Shown: positions 1 to 12,173, counted from the stretch's first letter. The stretch is DNA of 64,000 bases from Massilia sp. 9096 (GCF_000745265.1 NZ_JQNN01000001.1:930001-994000); one strand, 5' to 3'. Translations and numbers: made by a program. The notes: a model not told the origin generated them from the letters alone.

Positions 1-567
1 CTTGTCCAGGCGGCGCCCGATGGCGGCCAGCGGATGCGTGGGCGCGACCGCGAACACGAAGCGCAGCGTGCCGATCGGCTCGGCCGTGTAGCCGCCGCCG
101 GACGGGCCTTCGCCGGCGGCGCCGACCAGCAGGTCGACGCGCCGGTCGAGCAGGCTTTCCCAGGCGCCCGACAGGGCTTCCTTGACGATGCGCAGGCGGG
201 TCTGGTCGGCCGCTTCGTAAAAGGCGCGGATGTCGTCCTGCAGGCCGAGCGGGGCCAGGGCCGAATCCATCCCGAGCGTGAATTCGGTCTCCCAGCCGGA
301 AGCGACCCGGCGTACCCGGCTTTCCAGGTCGCCGGCGGCCTTGAGCAGGTAGCGGCCTTCGCGCAGCAGCTCCTCGCCGGCGGCGGTGAGCACCACGCGC
401 GGGCCGAAGCGCTCGAAGATCTGCACGCCGAGGTCTTCCTCGAGCTTGGCGACGGTGTACGAGATCGTCGAGGGCACCCGGAACAGTTCCTTGGCCGCAG
501 CCGAGAAGCTGCCGCGGCGGGCGATGGTGTCGACGGTGAGGAGGGCATCGAGGCTGATTCTGAGCAT
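1..567 (-). CDS. LysR-type transcriptional regulator, N-terminal part
   Basis: The first 189 residues of a LysR-family DNA-binding regulator are present; the C-terminal part lies beyond the window edge. The winged helix-turn-helix occupies about residues 3-60, with the typical RRGSFSAAAKELFR helix followed by PSTISYTVAKLEEDLGVQIF. The effector-binding fold begins near residue 90. The ATG at 567 was chosen because the helix-turn-helix starts three residues later. The gene is divergent from the oxidoreductase gene at 735, leaving a 167-bp shared region. LysR regulators often control a divergent neighbour, so that is the likely target (inference). The effector cannot be deduced. Confidence 0.9.
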   Translation of the reverse strand, partial: MLRISLDALLTVDTIARRGSFSAAAKELFRVPSTISYTVAKLEEDLGVQIFERFGPRVVLTAAGEELLREGRYLLKAAGDLESRVRRVASGWETEFTLGMDSALAPLGLQDDIRAFYEAADQTRLRIVKEALSGAWESLLDRRVDLLVGAAGEGPSGGGYTAEPIGTLRFVFAVAPTHPLAAIGRRLDK

Positions 568-734
568 TCCGGCATGCTACCAAAAAAGCCCGGCTTTCTC
601 ACCCGTCTTCACCCCTGCATGAAGACCAGGATGCCGGCGTTGATCACCTCGGCGAGGGCGCCGTGCGGCAGCAGGCGCGCCTTTTCGGCACGAAAGTTCG
701 CCAGGCGGTAAGCTTGGCGCATGAGAGAGCGCAC

Positions 735-1647
735 ATGCTGAACGACACCTTCGACGCCGCCGCGCCCGGCCACGGCTTCAACCGCGCCTGGACCCGCGTG
801 CTCGGCGCCGGCCACCTCACGCTCGGGCTGATGACGCCGCGCGCGCGCGCGCGACGTCCCTTTGGTCGTCCCGCAGGGCAGCACGCGCGAGGCGGCGGTG
901 CTGGACGATCCCTTCATCTGGCTGGCGGCGCTGGCGGCCGCCGCGCCCGGCGTGGCGATCGGCACGGCGGCGGCAGTGCTGCCGCTGCGCCACCCGCTGC
1001 ACGTGGCCAAGGCGGCCTGGTCGCTCGACCGGCTCAGCGGCGGGCGCCTGATCCTCGGCCTCGGTTCCGGCGACCGGCCCGAGGAGCTGACCGCGTTCGG
1101 CGCCGTGGCCGCGCCCGAGATCCTGTTCCGCGAACGCTGGGGGCTGCTGCGCGCCGCGCTGGCGCCCGCAGATGAGGTGGGCGACGATCCGGCCGCCCGC
1201 GCCATGCTGCTGGACGCCACCGGCGGCTTTCTCCCGCACCCCCCGCCGGCGCGGCGCATTCCGATGATGGCCGTGGGCAGCGCGCGCCAGTCGCTGCAAT
1301 GGATTGCCGCCAACGCCGACGCCTGGGCGACCTACCACCGCGAGGAGGCGCGCCAGCAGGGCCGCATCGCGCTGTGGCGGCGCGCGCTGACCGAGCGCGC
1401 GGGCGGGGCGCGCAAACCCTTCGTGCAGTCGCTGCAGCTGGAATTGCTGGACGACGCGGACGCGCCGGCCGAGCCGCTCGAACTCGGCCTGCGCGCCGGC
1501 AGCCGCGCCTTGCTCGGCTATTTCGAGCGCATGGCCGCGCTGGGCGTGGCGCACATGCTGCTCAACCTGCAGGGCGCGCGCCCGGTCGCCGGGCAGCTGG
1601 AAGAGCTGGGCGCCGACGTCATTCCCCAGCTTCGAAAAAATCGATGA
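735..1647 (+). pseudogene. Luciferase-like (LLM class) flavin oxidoreductase, frameshifted and internally deleted
   Basis: Two frames together encode a bacterial luciferase-like flavin monooxygenase. The first (from the ATG at 735, preceded by GAGAGAG) reads MLNDTFDAAAPGHGFNRAW...GAGHLTLGLMTP. The second, from about 850 to 1647, reads RDVPLVVPQ, then LPLRHPLHVAKAAWSLDRLS and GRLILGLGSGDRPEEL, the conserved core of this subfamily. The switch falls in a 16-nt alternating CG run (838-853). As I remember the family, some 20-25 residues normally sit between the LTLG...P strand and RDVPL, and they are missing here. So the run marks both a frame change and a deletion. The gene is probably dead, but a sequencing error in the CG run cannot be excluded. 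An ATG at 862 would give only the C-terminal 261 residues. Confidence 0.75.
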
Positions 1648-1731
1648 TTGCAAGGGAAATAACTCGTTTTCCTTTCGGCGCGGCGGCGTCCATAATCCTT
1701 TCCATCGCACTGGAGAGACAAGGGGACCGAC

Positions 1732-2115
1732 ATGCAAGTGACCACGCACCGCGGCCAAGGCCCGCTGCAGCAGGTGATCGAGATCGGCAGGCACCGCCTG
1801 CTGACCGACCTGGCGCCGGCATCCGGCGGCGAAGACAGCGGCCCCGAGCCGCACGACCTCCTGGCCGCGGCGCTGGCGGCCTGCACCACGCTGACCGTCA
1901 ACCTGTACGCGCGCCGCAAGGGCTGGCCGCTGGACGAGGTCAAAGTCGGCATCCGCCACGGCCATCAAGGCCAGGCCTACGCGCTGCACCGCAGCCTCGA
2001 ATACGTCGGCGCCCTCGACGAGGCGCAAAAAGCGCGCCTGACCGACGTCGCCAACCACTGCCCGGTCCACAAGACCCTGTCCGGCAAGATCGACATCACC
2101 ACGGAGACCATCTGA
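1732..2115 (+). CDS. OsmC/Ohr-family protein
   Basis: A 127-residue OsmC-fold protein. The family reduces organic or inorganic peroxides with two cysteines, and both are present: Cys51 (in [19 protein letters not shown]) and Cys110 (in NHCPVHKTL). The length is close to the short OsmC class. A GGAGAGACAAGG stretch precedes the ATG. The pirin gene begins 1 bp after the stop codon, so the two are almost certainly one operon. A cytoplasmic role in detoxification is likely; the substrate is not evident. Confidence 0.88.
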   Translation: MQVTTHRGQGPLQQVIEIGRHRLLTDLAPASGGEDSGPEPHDLLAAALAACTTLTVNLYARRKGWPLDEVKVGIRHGHQGQAYALHRSLEYVGALDEAQKARLTDVANHCPVHKTLSGKIDITTETI

Positions 2116-2116
2116 C

Positions 2117-3064
2117 ATGAGCACCGAACTGAATAACGACGATTTCGACCCCGGCATCGAGGCCATCGTGGTGCCGCGCACCCACGACCTGGGCGACGGC
2201 TTCAACGTGCGGCGCGCCTTGCCGCACAAGGACCGGCGCATGGTCGGTCCCTTCGTCTTCCTCGACCAGATGGGGCCGCACCTGTTCCAGCCGGGGCGCG
2301 GCATCGACGTGCGCCCGCATCCGCACATCGGCCTGTCGACCGTGACCTACCTGCTGTCGGGCGAGATCTCGCACCGAGACAGCCTCGGCACCGTGCAGGA
2401 CATCAAGCCGGGTGAAGTCAACTGGATGACGGCGGGGCGCGGCATCGTCCACTCCGAGCGCACCGGCGCGCACGAACGCGCCGCCGGCTCGGTCCTGTCC
2501 GGCCTGCAGTGCTGGGTCGCGCTGCCCAAAGCGAAGGAAGAAAAGGATCCCGCCTTCGCCCACTTCGGCGCCGATGCGCTGCCCGAACTGGAAGGCGAGG
2601 GCGTGACCGCGCGCGTCATCGCCGGCGAATACTTCGGCAAGCGCGCGCCGGTGGCGGTCGAGTCGCCGATGTTCTACGTCGACCTGGTGCTGCAGCCGGG
2701 CGCGCGCCTGACCTTGCCGGCCGAGTATCCCGAACAGGCCGCGTATGTGGTCGAGGGCGCGCTCGACCTCGGCCGCGACGGCGTGTTCGAGGCCGGCCAG
2801 CTGGTCGTGTTCAAGCCCGGCGCGCGTTTCACGGCCAGCGCCGCGGGCGGGACCAATGCGGGCAAGGGCGCGCGCGTGATGCTGCTCGGCGGCGAGCCGA
2901 TGGACGGTCCGCGCTACCTGACCTGGAACTTCGTCTCGAGTTCCGAAGACCGGATCGAGCAGGCCAAGGAAGACTGGCGCGCGCGCCGCTTCGACGACGT
3001 ACCCGGCGAGACCGAGTTCATTCCGCTGCCCGACCTGCCGGGCCGGCCCGTGCGTTATCCCTGA
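2117..3064 (+). CDS. Pirin family protein
   Basis: A 315-residue bicupin of the pirin family. The N-terminal cupin carries the metal-binding signature [21 protein letters not shown] and the Glu-rich continuation [20 protein letters not shown]. The C-terminal cupin includes [19 protein letters not shown]. Some bacterial pirins have quercetinase activity, others modulate enzymes; the sequence does not say which applies. The gene starts 1 bp after the OsmC stop and is probably co-translated. Its 3' end overlaps the convergent TetR gene by 10 bp. Confidence 0.92.
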   Translation: MSTELNNDDFDPGIEAIVVPRTHDLGDGFNVRRALPHKDRRMVGPFVFLDQMGPHLFQPGRGIDVRPHPHIGLSTVTYLLSGEISHRDSLGTVQDIKPGEVNWMTAGRGIVHSERTGAHERAAGSVLSGLQCWVALPKAKEEKDPAFAHFGADALPELEGEGVTARVIAGEYFGKRAPVAVESPMFYVDLVLQPGARLTLPAEYPEQAAYVVEGALDLGRDGVFEAGQLVVFKPGARFTASAAGGTNAGKGARVMLLGGEPMDGPRYLTWNFVSSSEDRIEQAKEDWRARRFDDVPGETEFIPLPDLPGRPVRYP

Positions 3065-3687
3065 GTTTCTTCCTGCGTCGCTGGCACGGCCGGCGCTGGA
3101 TTGCCTGCCGCGCCAGCCTTGGCCAGTGGACAGTCCAGCGGCGGCGGGTGCAGGGCGGCGCGCGCCGCGTCCAGGATGTGCTGCGAGGTGTCGCCGTCGG
3201 CCACCGCGCGCGCCAGCGTGAGGGCGCCGACCAGCATCGCCAGCGCCACCAGGCCCTGGTCCGCCGGCGCGGCGCGCACCTCGACCTCGGCCAGGCGCGC
3301 GCTCATCTGCTCGACCAGCATGTCGGAGGTCGGGCTGGGGCGGCCGCGTATGCCGAGTTCGGCGCTCAGGGTCGGCAGCGGACAGCCGTCGCCCGGATTG
3401 TCGCGGTGGCGGGGGGACAGGTAACGGTCGATCAGGATGGCGACGTCGGCGGGCGCATCCGGGCCCTGCCATTTGTCCAGCGACTGGCCGGCGGCGAATT
3501 CCAGCGCGGCCTGGACCAGCGCGTCCTTCGACTCGAAATGGGCATAGAAGCCGCCGTGGGTCAGGCCGAGCGCTTTCATCAGGGGCACCAGCCCGGTGCC
3601 GTCGATGCCGTCGCTGCGCAGGCGCCGCGACGCTTCGTCGATGATGCGCTGGCGGGTCTCGGCTTTGTGGTTGCTCGAATAACGCAT
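3055..3687 (-). CDS. TetR/AcrR family transcriptional regulator
   Basis: A 210-residue TetR-type repressor. The N-terminal helix-turn-helix is clear: [20 protein letters not shown], then [20 protein letters not shown], about residues 8-53. The rest is the variable ligand-binding domain, with a Pro-rich tail. The start is the ATG at 3687, directly before RYSSNHK; the frame stays open upstream to 3825 but that stretch does not resemble the family. The gene converges on the OsmC-pirin pair and overlaps it by 10 bp, so antisense interference is possible. The ligand is unknown; flavin or electrophile sensing is common in this NemR-like type (family inference). Confidence 0.9.
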   Translation of the reverse strand: MRYSSNHKAETRQRIIDEASRRLRSDGIDGTGLVPLMKALGLTHGGFYAHFESKDALVQAALEFAAGQSLDKWQGPDAPADVAILIDRYLSPRHRDNPGDGCPLPTLSAELGIRGRPSPTSDMLVEQMSARLAEVEVRAAPADQGLVALAMLVGALTLARAVADGDTSQHILDAARAALHPPPLDCPLAKAGAAGNPAPAVPATQEETQG

Positions 3688-3762
3688 GCTTGGTATTGGA
3701 TGCAATAAAAAGTGAACGATGCGCGCGGGTTTTAGGCAACGCATCGTTTCAATTTTATCGTT

Positions 3763-3780
3763 TTGTACAGAATTGCACAA
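3763..3780. promoter_or_regulatory. Imperfect inverted repeat upstream of the TetR gene, possible operator
   Basis: TTGTACAGA/ATTGCACAA match in 6 of 9 positions when one half is inverted. The site lies about 76 bp upstream of the TetR start, where autoregulatory operators often sit. Weak evidence: one site, imperfect arms. Confidence 0.2.
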
Positions 3781-3790
3781 TGGTGGGGCG

Positions 3791-5692
3791 CTAATCGTGT
3801 GCAAGGCCAGGCGCGGGCCCGCCATGGCGCCGGACGTAGGCGGCGCAAGCCTCGGCGTCGAGCGGGCGGCTGAAGTAGAAACCCTGGATCTGGTCGCAGC
3901 CCGAGGCGCGCAGCGACTCCATCTGCTCGCGGTGCTCGACCCCTTCGGCGATCACGCCCAGGCGCAGGCTGTGCGCCATCGCGATGATCGCATTCACCAT
4001 CGCCAGCGATTCGCTGCTCTGGCAGATGTCCTGCACGAACGAGATGTCGATCTTGAGCTTGTGCACCGGCAGGCGCTTCAGGTAGCTCAGGCTCGAGTAG
4101 CCGGTGCCGAAGTCGTCGATGCTCAGCGTCACCCCGAGCGCGCGCAGGCGCCCGAGCAGCGCGGCGCTTCTGGCCGGGTCGTCGATCGACATGCTTTCGG
4201 TCAGTTCGAGTTCGAGCAGGCCGGGCGGCAGCTGCGTCTCGCGCATCACCCCCTCGACGGTGGCGACGATGTCGGTGTGCAGGAACTGGCGCGCCGACAG
4301 GTTGACCGCGACCGGCACCCGCGGCATGCCCTGTTCGATCCAGCGCCGTGCCTGCACGCTGGCGCTGCGCAGCACCCATTCGCCGATCGCCACGATCTGC
4401 CCCGACTCTTCGGCCACCGGGATGAACTCCTCGGGCGAGACCAGGCCGTGTTCGGGATGGCGCCAGCGCACCAGCACTTCCAGGCCGGCCACGGTGCCGG
4501 TCTTGAGTTCGATCTTGGGCTGGTACTGCAGGTACAGCTCGCCGTTGCCGATCGCATGGCGCAGCTGCGATTCGAGCGCCAGCTTGCGCTCGGCGGCCCG
4601 GCGCAATGCCTCGGAAAAGCGCTGGATCTGGCCGCCGCCGAATTCCTTGGCGCGCCGGCTCGCCATGTCGGCGCTGTTGAGCAGCGCGTCGCCGTCGGCG
4701 CCGTCCTCGGGGAAGATGGCGTAGCCGATACTGCAGGTCAGGGGCAAGCTGAGCGGCAGCGCGCCGCCCGGGGCCGGCAGCTCGCGCTGCACCGCCTGCA
4801 GCAGCTGGCGCAGGCGGTCGCGCGCGGCGCTGTCGTCACCCAGGCCGGGCAGCAGCAGCACGAATTCGTCGTTGCCGGCGCGCGCCAGCAGGTCGCCCGG
4901 ACCCAGCAGGCCCTGCAGGCTGTGCGTGATCGCGACCAGGGCGTTGTCGCCGGCATGGTGGCCGAGCTGCTCGTTGACGCGCTTGAACTTGTCCAGGTTG
5001 AGGGCCGCGACCAGCGCCTGCGTGCCTTGTGCGCGCCAGGCCGCCAGGTTTTGTTCGATCGCGCGCGCCAGCGCCTGGCGGTTGGCCAGGCCGGTCAGCG
5101 CGTCGTGGTTGAGCAGGAACTCGACCCGGCCGGCGGCCTCCAGCAGGGCCGGGTCGGCGGCACCGGCGTGCACCTGCGCGCGCAGCGACTGGGCCGCGCT
5201 GGCCAGCTGGCGGTGGTGGATCAGCCCCTCGAGCATGCGCGCCAGGTCGCGCAGCATGTCCAGCTCCTCCTCGCTCAAGTAGCGCGGCACGTGGTCGAGC
5301 ACGCACAGGGTGCCGATCGGCTGGTGCTCGATCGAGTACAGCGGCACGCCGGCGTAGAAACGCACCTGGGTCGGACCGGTAACCAGCGGATTGTCGGCAA
5401 AGCGCGCATCGAGCTGGGCGTCCGGCACCACCAGCGGCACGTGGTCGAGGATCGCGTGGCCGCAAAACGAGATGTCGCGCGCGGTCTCGGTGGCGTCCAG
5501 GCCGCAGCGCGACTTGAACCACTGGACGTCCTGGTCGACCAGCGACACCAGCGCGATCGGCACGTGCAGCAGGCGCGCGGCCATGCGCGTGATGCGGTCG
5601 AAAGCGTCTTCCGGCGGGCTGCCGAGCAGTTGGGTGGCGTGCAGCGCGGCCAGGCGGCGCGCTTCGTCGATGGGGATGTCTGGAATCTGCAT
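3791..5692 (-). CDS. GAF-GGDEF-EAL protein, probable c-di-GMP phosphodiesterase
   Basis: A 633-residue soluble signalling protein. A GAF domain (about 20-160) contains ISFCGHAILDHVPLVVPDA and VRFYAGVPLYSIEHQPIGTL. A GGDEF domain (about 200-360) has a degenerate signature, RAGNDEFVLL, and is probably not a working cyclase. The EAL domain (about 385-630) keeps the catalytic set: EVLVRW, the Asn in VNLSARQFL, Glu in LELTESMS, the DDFGTGYSSLSYLKRL metal loop, Lys in LKIDISFV and Glu in IAEGVEH. The likely activity is c-di-GMP hydrolysis, tuned by GAF and perhaps by GTP on the GGDEF remnant (known for this architecture). The ATG at 5692 (MQIPDIPIDE) is preferred to one 22 codons upstream because homologous GAF proteins begin about here. 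No operon partner is seen. Confidence 0.9.
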   Translation of the reverse strand: MQIPDIPIDEARRLAALHATQLLGSPPEDAFDRITRMAARLLHVPIALVSLVDQDVQWFKSRCGLDATETARDISFCGHAILDHVPLVVPDAQLDARFADNPLVTGPTQVRFYAGVPLYSIEHQPIGTLCVLDHVPRYLSEEELDMLRDLARMLEGLIHHRQLASAAQSLRAQVHAGAADPALLEAAGRVEFLLNHDALTGLANRQALARAIEQNLAAWRAQGTQALVAALNLDKFKRVNEQLGHHAGDNALVAITHSLQGLLGPGDLLARAGNDEFVLLLPGLGDDSAARDRLRQLLQAVQRELPAPGGALPLSLPLTCSIGYAIFPEDGADGDALLNSADMASRRAKEFGGGQIQRFSEALRRAAERKLALESQLRHAIGNGELYLQYQPKIELKTGTVAGLEVLVRWRHPEHGLVSPEEFIPVAEESGQIVAIGEWVLRSASVQARRWIEQGMPRVPVAVNLSARQFLHTDIVATVEGVMRETQLPPGLLELELTESMSIDDPARSAALLGRLRALGVTLSIDDFGTGYSSLSYLKRLPVHKLKIDISFVQDICQSSESLAMVNAIIAMAHSLRLGVIAEGVEHREQMESLRASGCDQIQGFYFSRPLDAEACAAYVRRHGGPAPGLAHD

Positions 5693-5831
5693 GGTGCGTT
5701 CGTTAAATCCGATCGTTCTGCCTGCCACATTGTGCCACGGTCCACCGATCTGTAGCACGAGCTTGGAATCGAAAAGCGGGTCAGGACGCGTGCGGATGGA
5801 TTACCATGCGCAGTATCGAACGGAGATGACG

Positions 5832-6572
5832 ATGAAAGCGATTGTGACCGGCCATACCAAGGGCCTTGGCGCCGCACTGGCGAACAACCTGCTGGCGCGC
5901 GGCGTGCCGGTGCTCGGCCTCGCGCGCACGCGCGCGCCCGCGCTGGCGGCCGCCTATCCGGAGCTGTTCGGGGAAGTCGAACTGGACTTGGCCGACGGCG
6001 CCGCGCTGGCCGACTGGATGGGCGGCGGCGCGCTGGCCGACTACATCGACGGCAGCGGCGCGGTCCTGCTGCTCAATAACGCCGGCATGGTCAGCCCGGT
6101 CGGCCCGCTCGACGAGCAGGATCCGCTGGCAGTGATGCGCGCGGTGGCGCTCAACGTGGCGGCGCCGCTGGCGCTGTCGGCGGCCGTGGTGCGCGCCTCG
6201 CGTGGCGCCCACCTGCGCATCCTGCACATCTCCAGCGGGGCCGGGCGCAACGCCTATCCCGGCTGGAGCGTGTATTGCGCGACCAAGGCGGCGCTCGACC
6301 AGCATGCGCGCGCGGTGGCGCTCGACAGCGGCGCCGACGCGCGCGGGGTGCGCATCTGCAGCCTGGCGCCGGGCGTGATCGACACCGGCATGCAGGCCGA
6401 GATCCGCGCCACCCCGGAAACCAACTTCCCGCTGCGCCAGCGCTTCGTCGAGCTGAAGGAAAGCGGCGCCCTGATCGACCCCGACCAATGCGCCGAGCAG
6501 CTGGTCGACCACCTGCTCGGCGCCGGTTTCGGCGACGAGGTGGTGGCCGACCTGCGCACCCTGGCGCACTGA
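5832..6572 (+). CDS. Short-chain dehydrogenase/reductase (SDR)
   Basis: A 246-residue classical SDR. The cofactor motif TGHTKGLG is at residues 6-13, NNAG follows in LLLNNAGMVSPVG, and the catalytic part is ISSGAGRNAYPGWSVYCATK with Ser, Tyr and Lys in place. This resembles the YciK/sepiapterin-reductase-like SDRs, but the substrate is not deducible. The ATG at 5832 is chosen because CGGAG (5821-5825) is 6 nt upstream; the in-frame ATG at 5826 leaves no spacing. It is a single gene, divergent from the GAF-GGDEF-EAL gene. Confidence 0.9.
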   Translation: MKAIVTGHTKGLGAALANNLLARGVPVLGLARTRAPALAAAYPELFGEVELDLADGAALADWMGGGALADYIDGSGAVLLLNNAGMVSPVGPLDEQDPLAVMRAVALNVAAPLALSAAVVRASRGAHLRILHISSGAGRNAYPGWSVYCATKAALDQHARAVALDSGADARGVRICSLAPGVIDTGMQAEIRATPETNFPLRQRFVELKESGALIDPDQCAEQLVDHLLGAGFGDEVVADLRTLAH

Positions 6573-6663
6573 GGGTCGGCCCGGATGAGTTGACCATGCG
6601 CAAGATGCGTGCGGGTCCGGAATGGGAGCATAGGTTTGATCCCAGGCAAGCACCGGAGGCCGC

Positions 6664-8523
6664 ATGGACGAGCTGTTGCGCTATTACGAAGAAGAGCTGG
6701 GGCTGTTCGGGCAGTTCGCAAGGGAATTCCGGGCCCGGTATCCCAAGCCGGCCGGCGAGCTGCACCTGGCCGGCGAAAGCTACGACGACCCCGGCGTCGC
6801 GCGCCTGATCCAGTCGGTCGCCCTGATGAGCGCGCGCATTAAGAAGCGCCTCGACGACGACTACCCCAAGTTCACCGAATCGCTACTGGAAAGCCTGTAC
6901 CCGCACTACCTGCGCCCGCTGCCTTCGCACAGCATCGTGCAGGTCGGCTATCGCACCCCGGGCGAGGTGCCGGAGATCACCTCGACGCTGCCGCGCGGGA
7001 CAATGCTCAGGAGCGGCGCCGGCGGTGACGCGCTGTGCCAGTTCCGCACCGTGTACGACGTGCTGCTGGCGCCGCTGCGCGTGGCCGGGGTAGCGTTCGC
7101 GCCGGTGCTCGCGCTCGGCGCCATCCACCAGCACGGGCGGCGTCCGGGGCGCGGCGTCACGGCCGGCATCGCGATCACCATCGATAGCCCGGGCGGCCGG
7201 GCCGACCTGCGCGAGGCGCTGCCGACCGTGCTGCGCCTGTTCGCCGACGGCGAAGCGTCGCTGCGCGCAGCCTTGATCGACAGCCTGTTCCTGCGCGGCG
7301 CGGGGGCCTGGCTGCAGGTAGGGGATGATGCCGCCTGGCTGCCGCTGCGCCACGCGCCGCTGCGCATCGGCGGCTTTGCGGAAGCCGATGCGATGATCCC
7401 GTTCCCGGCGCGCTCGCACCCGGCGCTGCGCCTGCTGACCGAATATTTCTGCTATCCCGAGAAGTTCAATTTCATCGACCTCGATTGCGCCGAGCTGCGC
7501 GCGCTGCTGCCGCCGCGCTGCTCGCGCTTCACGCTGCACCTGGCCCTGGCCGGGGTCGATCCGGACAGCGACGCCGCGCACCTGCTGCGCGGCCTGGACG
7601 CGGGCAGCCTGCTGCCCGGCTGCACGCCGGTGATCAACCTGTTCCCGAAAGCCGGCGCGCCGCTGCAGCTGAGTCACACGAGCGCCGACTACCCGCTGCT
7701 GGCCGACAGCGCGCACGCCGGCGCCTACGAAATCCACAGCGTCGACGCGGTGCGCCTGGTGCGCGAGGGCGCGCGCGGCGTGACCCCGTTCACGCCGCTG
7801 TACGCCGCCGCCGAGGCGCACGCCGCCGCCGGCGCGCAGGACAGCGCCCCCGCGGCGCGCCACTACTGGATCACGCGCCGCGACCACGCCACCGCCGCGC
7901 TCAGCCCGGGCCACGAGATGCGCATCGCGCTGCTCGACGCCGACTTCCGCACCACCGACGCCGCCGGCGCCACGCTGTCGACCGAGTTGACCTGCACCAA
8001 CCGCGACTTGCCGACCCGGCTGCCCTACGGCAGGGCGCAAGGCGACCTGCGCGCCGACGAGCTGGCCGGCAGCGCGCCGATCCGCATGCTGCGCAAACCC
8101 ACGCCGACGCGCCGCTTCGACGGCGCGCGCGGCACCCATTGGCGCCTGATCGCGCACCTGGCGCTGAACCACTCGGCCTTGACGATGGCGGGACTGGCCG
8201 ACTTCCAGAAAATGCTGTCGCTGTACGACCTGGCGCGCTCGCCGGTGGCGCAGCGCCAGATCGGCGGCATCGTCGGGCTCGAGCACGGCGCGGTGCGCAC
8301 CTGGCTCAAGACCGCGCCGGTGGCGACGCTGATGCCCGGCATCGGCATCCGCCTGACGGTCGACGAGGACGCCTTCGCCGGCAGCGGTCTGACCGTGTTC
8401 GCCCAGGTGCTGGACCGTTATTTCGCGCTGGGCGGGCAGCTCAACTGTTTCACCCAGCTGCAGGTCGTGTCGCGCCAGACCGGCCAGGTGCTGCTCGCCT
8501 GCGCGCCGCGCGCGAGCCGTTGA
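6664..8523 (+). CDS. tssF: Type VI secretion baseplate subunit TssF
   Basis: A 619-residue TssF (VasA/ImpG) protein. The N-terminus MDELLRYYEEELGLFGQF, followed by FAREFRARYPKPAGELHL and DDPGVARLIQSVALMSARIK, is the hallmark of the family, and PHYLRPLPSHSIVQ and the later TPLYAAAEAH are also typical. TssF forms a complex with TssG and TssK in the baseplate wedge of the type VI injection machine. The stop overlaps the tssG start (TGATG). No tssK, tssE, tssBC or hcp lies nearby, so the pair is detached from a main cluster. The protein is slightly longer than usual and appears intact. Confidence 0.95.
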   Translation: MDELLRYYEEELGLFGQFAREFRARYPKPAGELHLAGESYDDPGVARLIQSVALMSARIKKRLDDDYPKFTESLLESLYPHYLRPLPSHSIVQVGYRTPGEVPEITSTLPRGTMLRSGAGGDALCQFRTVYDVLLAPLRVAGVAFAPVLALGAIHQHGRRPGRGVTAGIAITIDSPGGRADLREALPTVLRLFADGEASLRAALIDSLFLRGAGAWLQVGDDAAWLPLRHAPLRIGGFAEADAMIPFPARSHPALRLLTEYFCYPEKFNFIDLDCAELRALLPPRCSRFTLHLALAGVDPDSDAAHLLRGLDAGSLLPGCTPVINLFPKAGAPLQLSHTSADYPLLADSAHAGAYEIHSVDAVRLVREGARGVTPFTPLYAAAEAHAAAGAQDSAPAARHYWITRRDHATAALSPGHEMRIALLDADFRTTDAAGATLSTELTCTNRDLPTRLPYGRAQGDLRADELAGSAPIRMLRKPTPTRRFDGARGTHWRLIAHLALNHSALTMAGLADFQKMLSLYDLARSPVAQRQIGGIVGLEHGAVRTWLKTAPVATLMPGIGIRLTVDEDAFAGSGLTVFAQVLDRYFALGGQLNCFTQLQVVSRQTGQVLLACAPRASR

Positions 8524-9635
8524 TGGCCGCCGCCGCGCCGATCGCGCGCCTGCTGGCCGAGCCGCAGCGCTTCGAGTTCTTCCAGGCGGTGCGCCTGCTG
8601 CTGCTGTGGCTGGAGGAGCAGGGCGTCGCTCCGGGCCAGGCGCTCGAGCGCCACCTGCGCTTTCCGAACAGCCTGTCGCTGGCTTTTCCGGCCAGCCAGG
8701 TCGAGGCGCTGACGGCGCTGCCGCGCTACGCCGGCACGCTGCCGCAGTTCCATCTGACGCCTGGCTTCATGAGTCTGCTGGGTGCGCACGGCGCGCTTCC
8801 GAGCCACTACACCGAGCGGATCCAGGCCTGGCAGGCGCACCAGGCCGACACCGGGCTGGCAGGGGCGCCGCGCGCTTTCCTGGACATGTTTTCGACGCGC
8901 ATGCTGGCGTTGTTCTATGGCGCCTGGCGCAAGTACCGCGTCGAGCATGCGATCGAAGGCGCCCACGACGCCTACCTGCCGCTGCTGCTGGCCTTGGCCG
9001 CCTTGCCGCGTGCCGACGCCGGCGCGGCCGCCTATGACGCCGGGGTCCCACCCGAAGCGCTGGCGCGCTATGCCGGCGTGCTGCGCCAGCGCCCGGCCTC
9101 GGCGGCCGTGCTGGGGCGGGTGCTGGCCGATCACTTCGGGGTCGGGGTGGCGGTGCTGGAGGCGGTCGGGCACTGGGACGCCCTGGGCGCGGCCGAGCAG
9201 ACCCGGCTCGGCCGTGCTGGCGGCGTCGATCGCGCGTCGGGCCTGCTCGGCCAGTCGGCCCTGCTGGGCGCGCGCAGCTGGCGGCCCGACCTGCGCGTAC
9301 GTGTGCGCATCGGTCCACTCGACCGGCGCCAGTTCGAGCGTTTCCTGCCCGGCGGCGCCTGCGCGCGCGCCTTGCGCACGCTGCTCGCCCTGTTCGCGGC
9401 GCCGGCCCTGTCCTACGAGATCGTGCTGGTGCTGCGGCGCGACGCCGTGCGCCCGCTGCAGTTCGACGCCGCGGCCAGGGGCGGGCGCCGCCTGGGCATC
9501 GACAGCGTGCTGGCGAGCGTGCCCGCGCCGGGCGACCGCGCCGACATGCGCTACGAGATCCGGCCGCTGGCCCCGCTGGCCCCGCTGGCGCCGCTGCCGC
9601 CGCCAGCCTCGGCGGCGGACGCGAAAAGCGCTTGA
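8523..9635 (+). CDS. tssG: Type VI secretion baseplate subunit TssG
   Basis: A 370-residue TssG (VasB/ImpH) protein. Family features are the start PIARLLAEPQRFEFFQAVRL, HLRFPNSLSLAFPASQVEAL, PGFMSLLGAHGALPSHYTE and FLDMFSTRMLALFYGAWRKY, then LGARSWRPDLRVRVRIGPLD near residue 250. The C-terminus is a Leu-Ala-Pro repeat (PLAPLAPLAPLPPP) that looks like a loose tail. Its ATG overlaps the tssF stop, so the two are translationally coupled, as expected for subunits of one complex. The last codons contain the -35 element of the following copper promoter. Confidence 0.95.
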   Translation: MAAAAPIARLLAEPQRFEFFQAVRLLLLWLEEQGVAPGQALERHLRFPNSLSLAFPASQVEALTALPRYAGTLPQFHLTPGFMSLLGAHGALPSHYTERIQAWQAHQADTGLAGAPRAFLDMFSTRMLALFYGAWRKYRVEHAIEGAHDAYLPLLLALAALPRADAGAAAYDAGVPPEALARYAGVLRQRPASAAVLGRVLADHFGVGVAVLEAVGHWDALGAAEQTRLGRAGGVDRASGLLGQSALLGARSWRPDLRVRVRIGPLDRRQFERFLPGGACARALRTLLALFAAPALSYEIVLVLRRDAVRPLQFDAAARGGRRLGIDSVLASVPAPGDRADMRYEIRPLAPLAPLAPLPPPASAADAKSA

Positions 9636-9662
9636 CCTTACCATCGTGGGAAGGATTATCCT
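9632..9662 (+). promoter_or_regulatory. CueR-type (MerR family) copper promoter of copA
   Basis: TTGACC (9632-9637) and TATCCT (9657-9662) are separated by exactly 19 bp. Within the spacer is the dyad CCTTACC-N5-GGGAAGG (6 of 7 arm positions pair). Overlong 19-bp spacers with such dyads are the hallmark of MerR/CueR promoters, and the sequence closely resembles the known E. coli copA promoter from memory. The -35 overlaps the tssG stop codon. No cueR gene is in the window. Confidence 0.85.
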
Positions 9663-9686
9663 GTCAAGGTAGACAGGAGAATCTGG

Positions 9687-12173
<2,487 letters not shown>

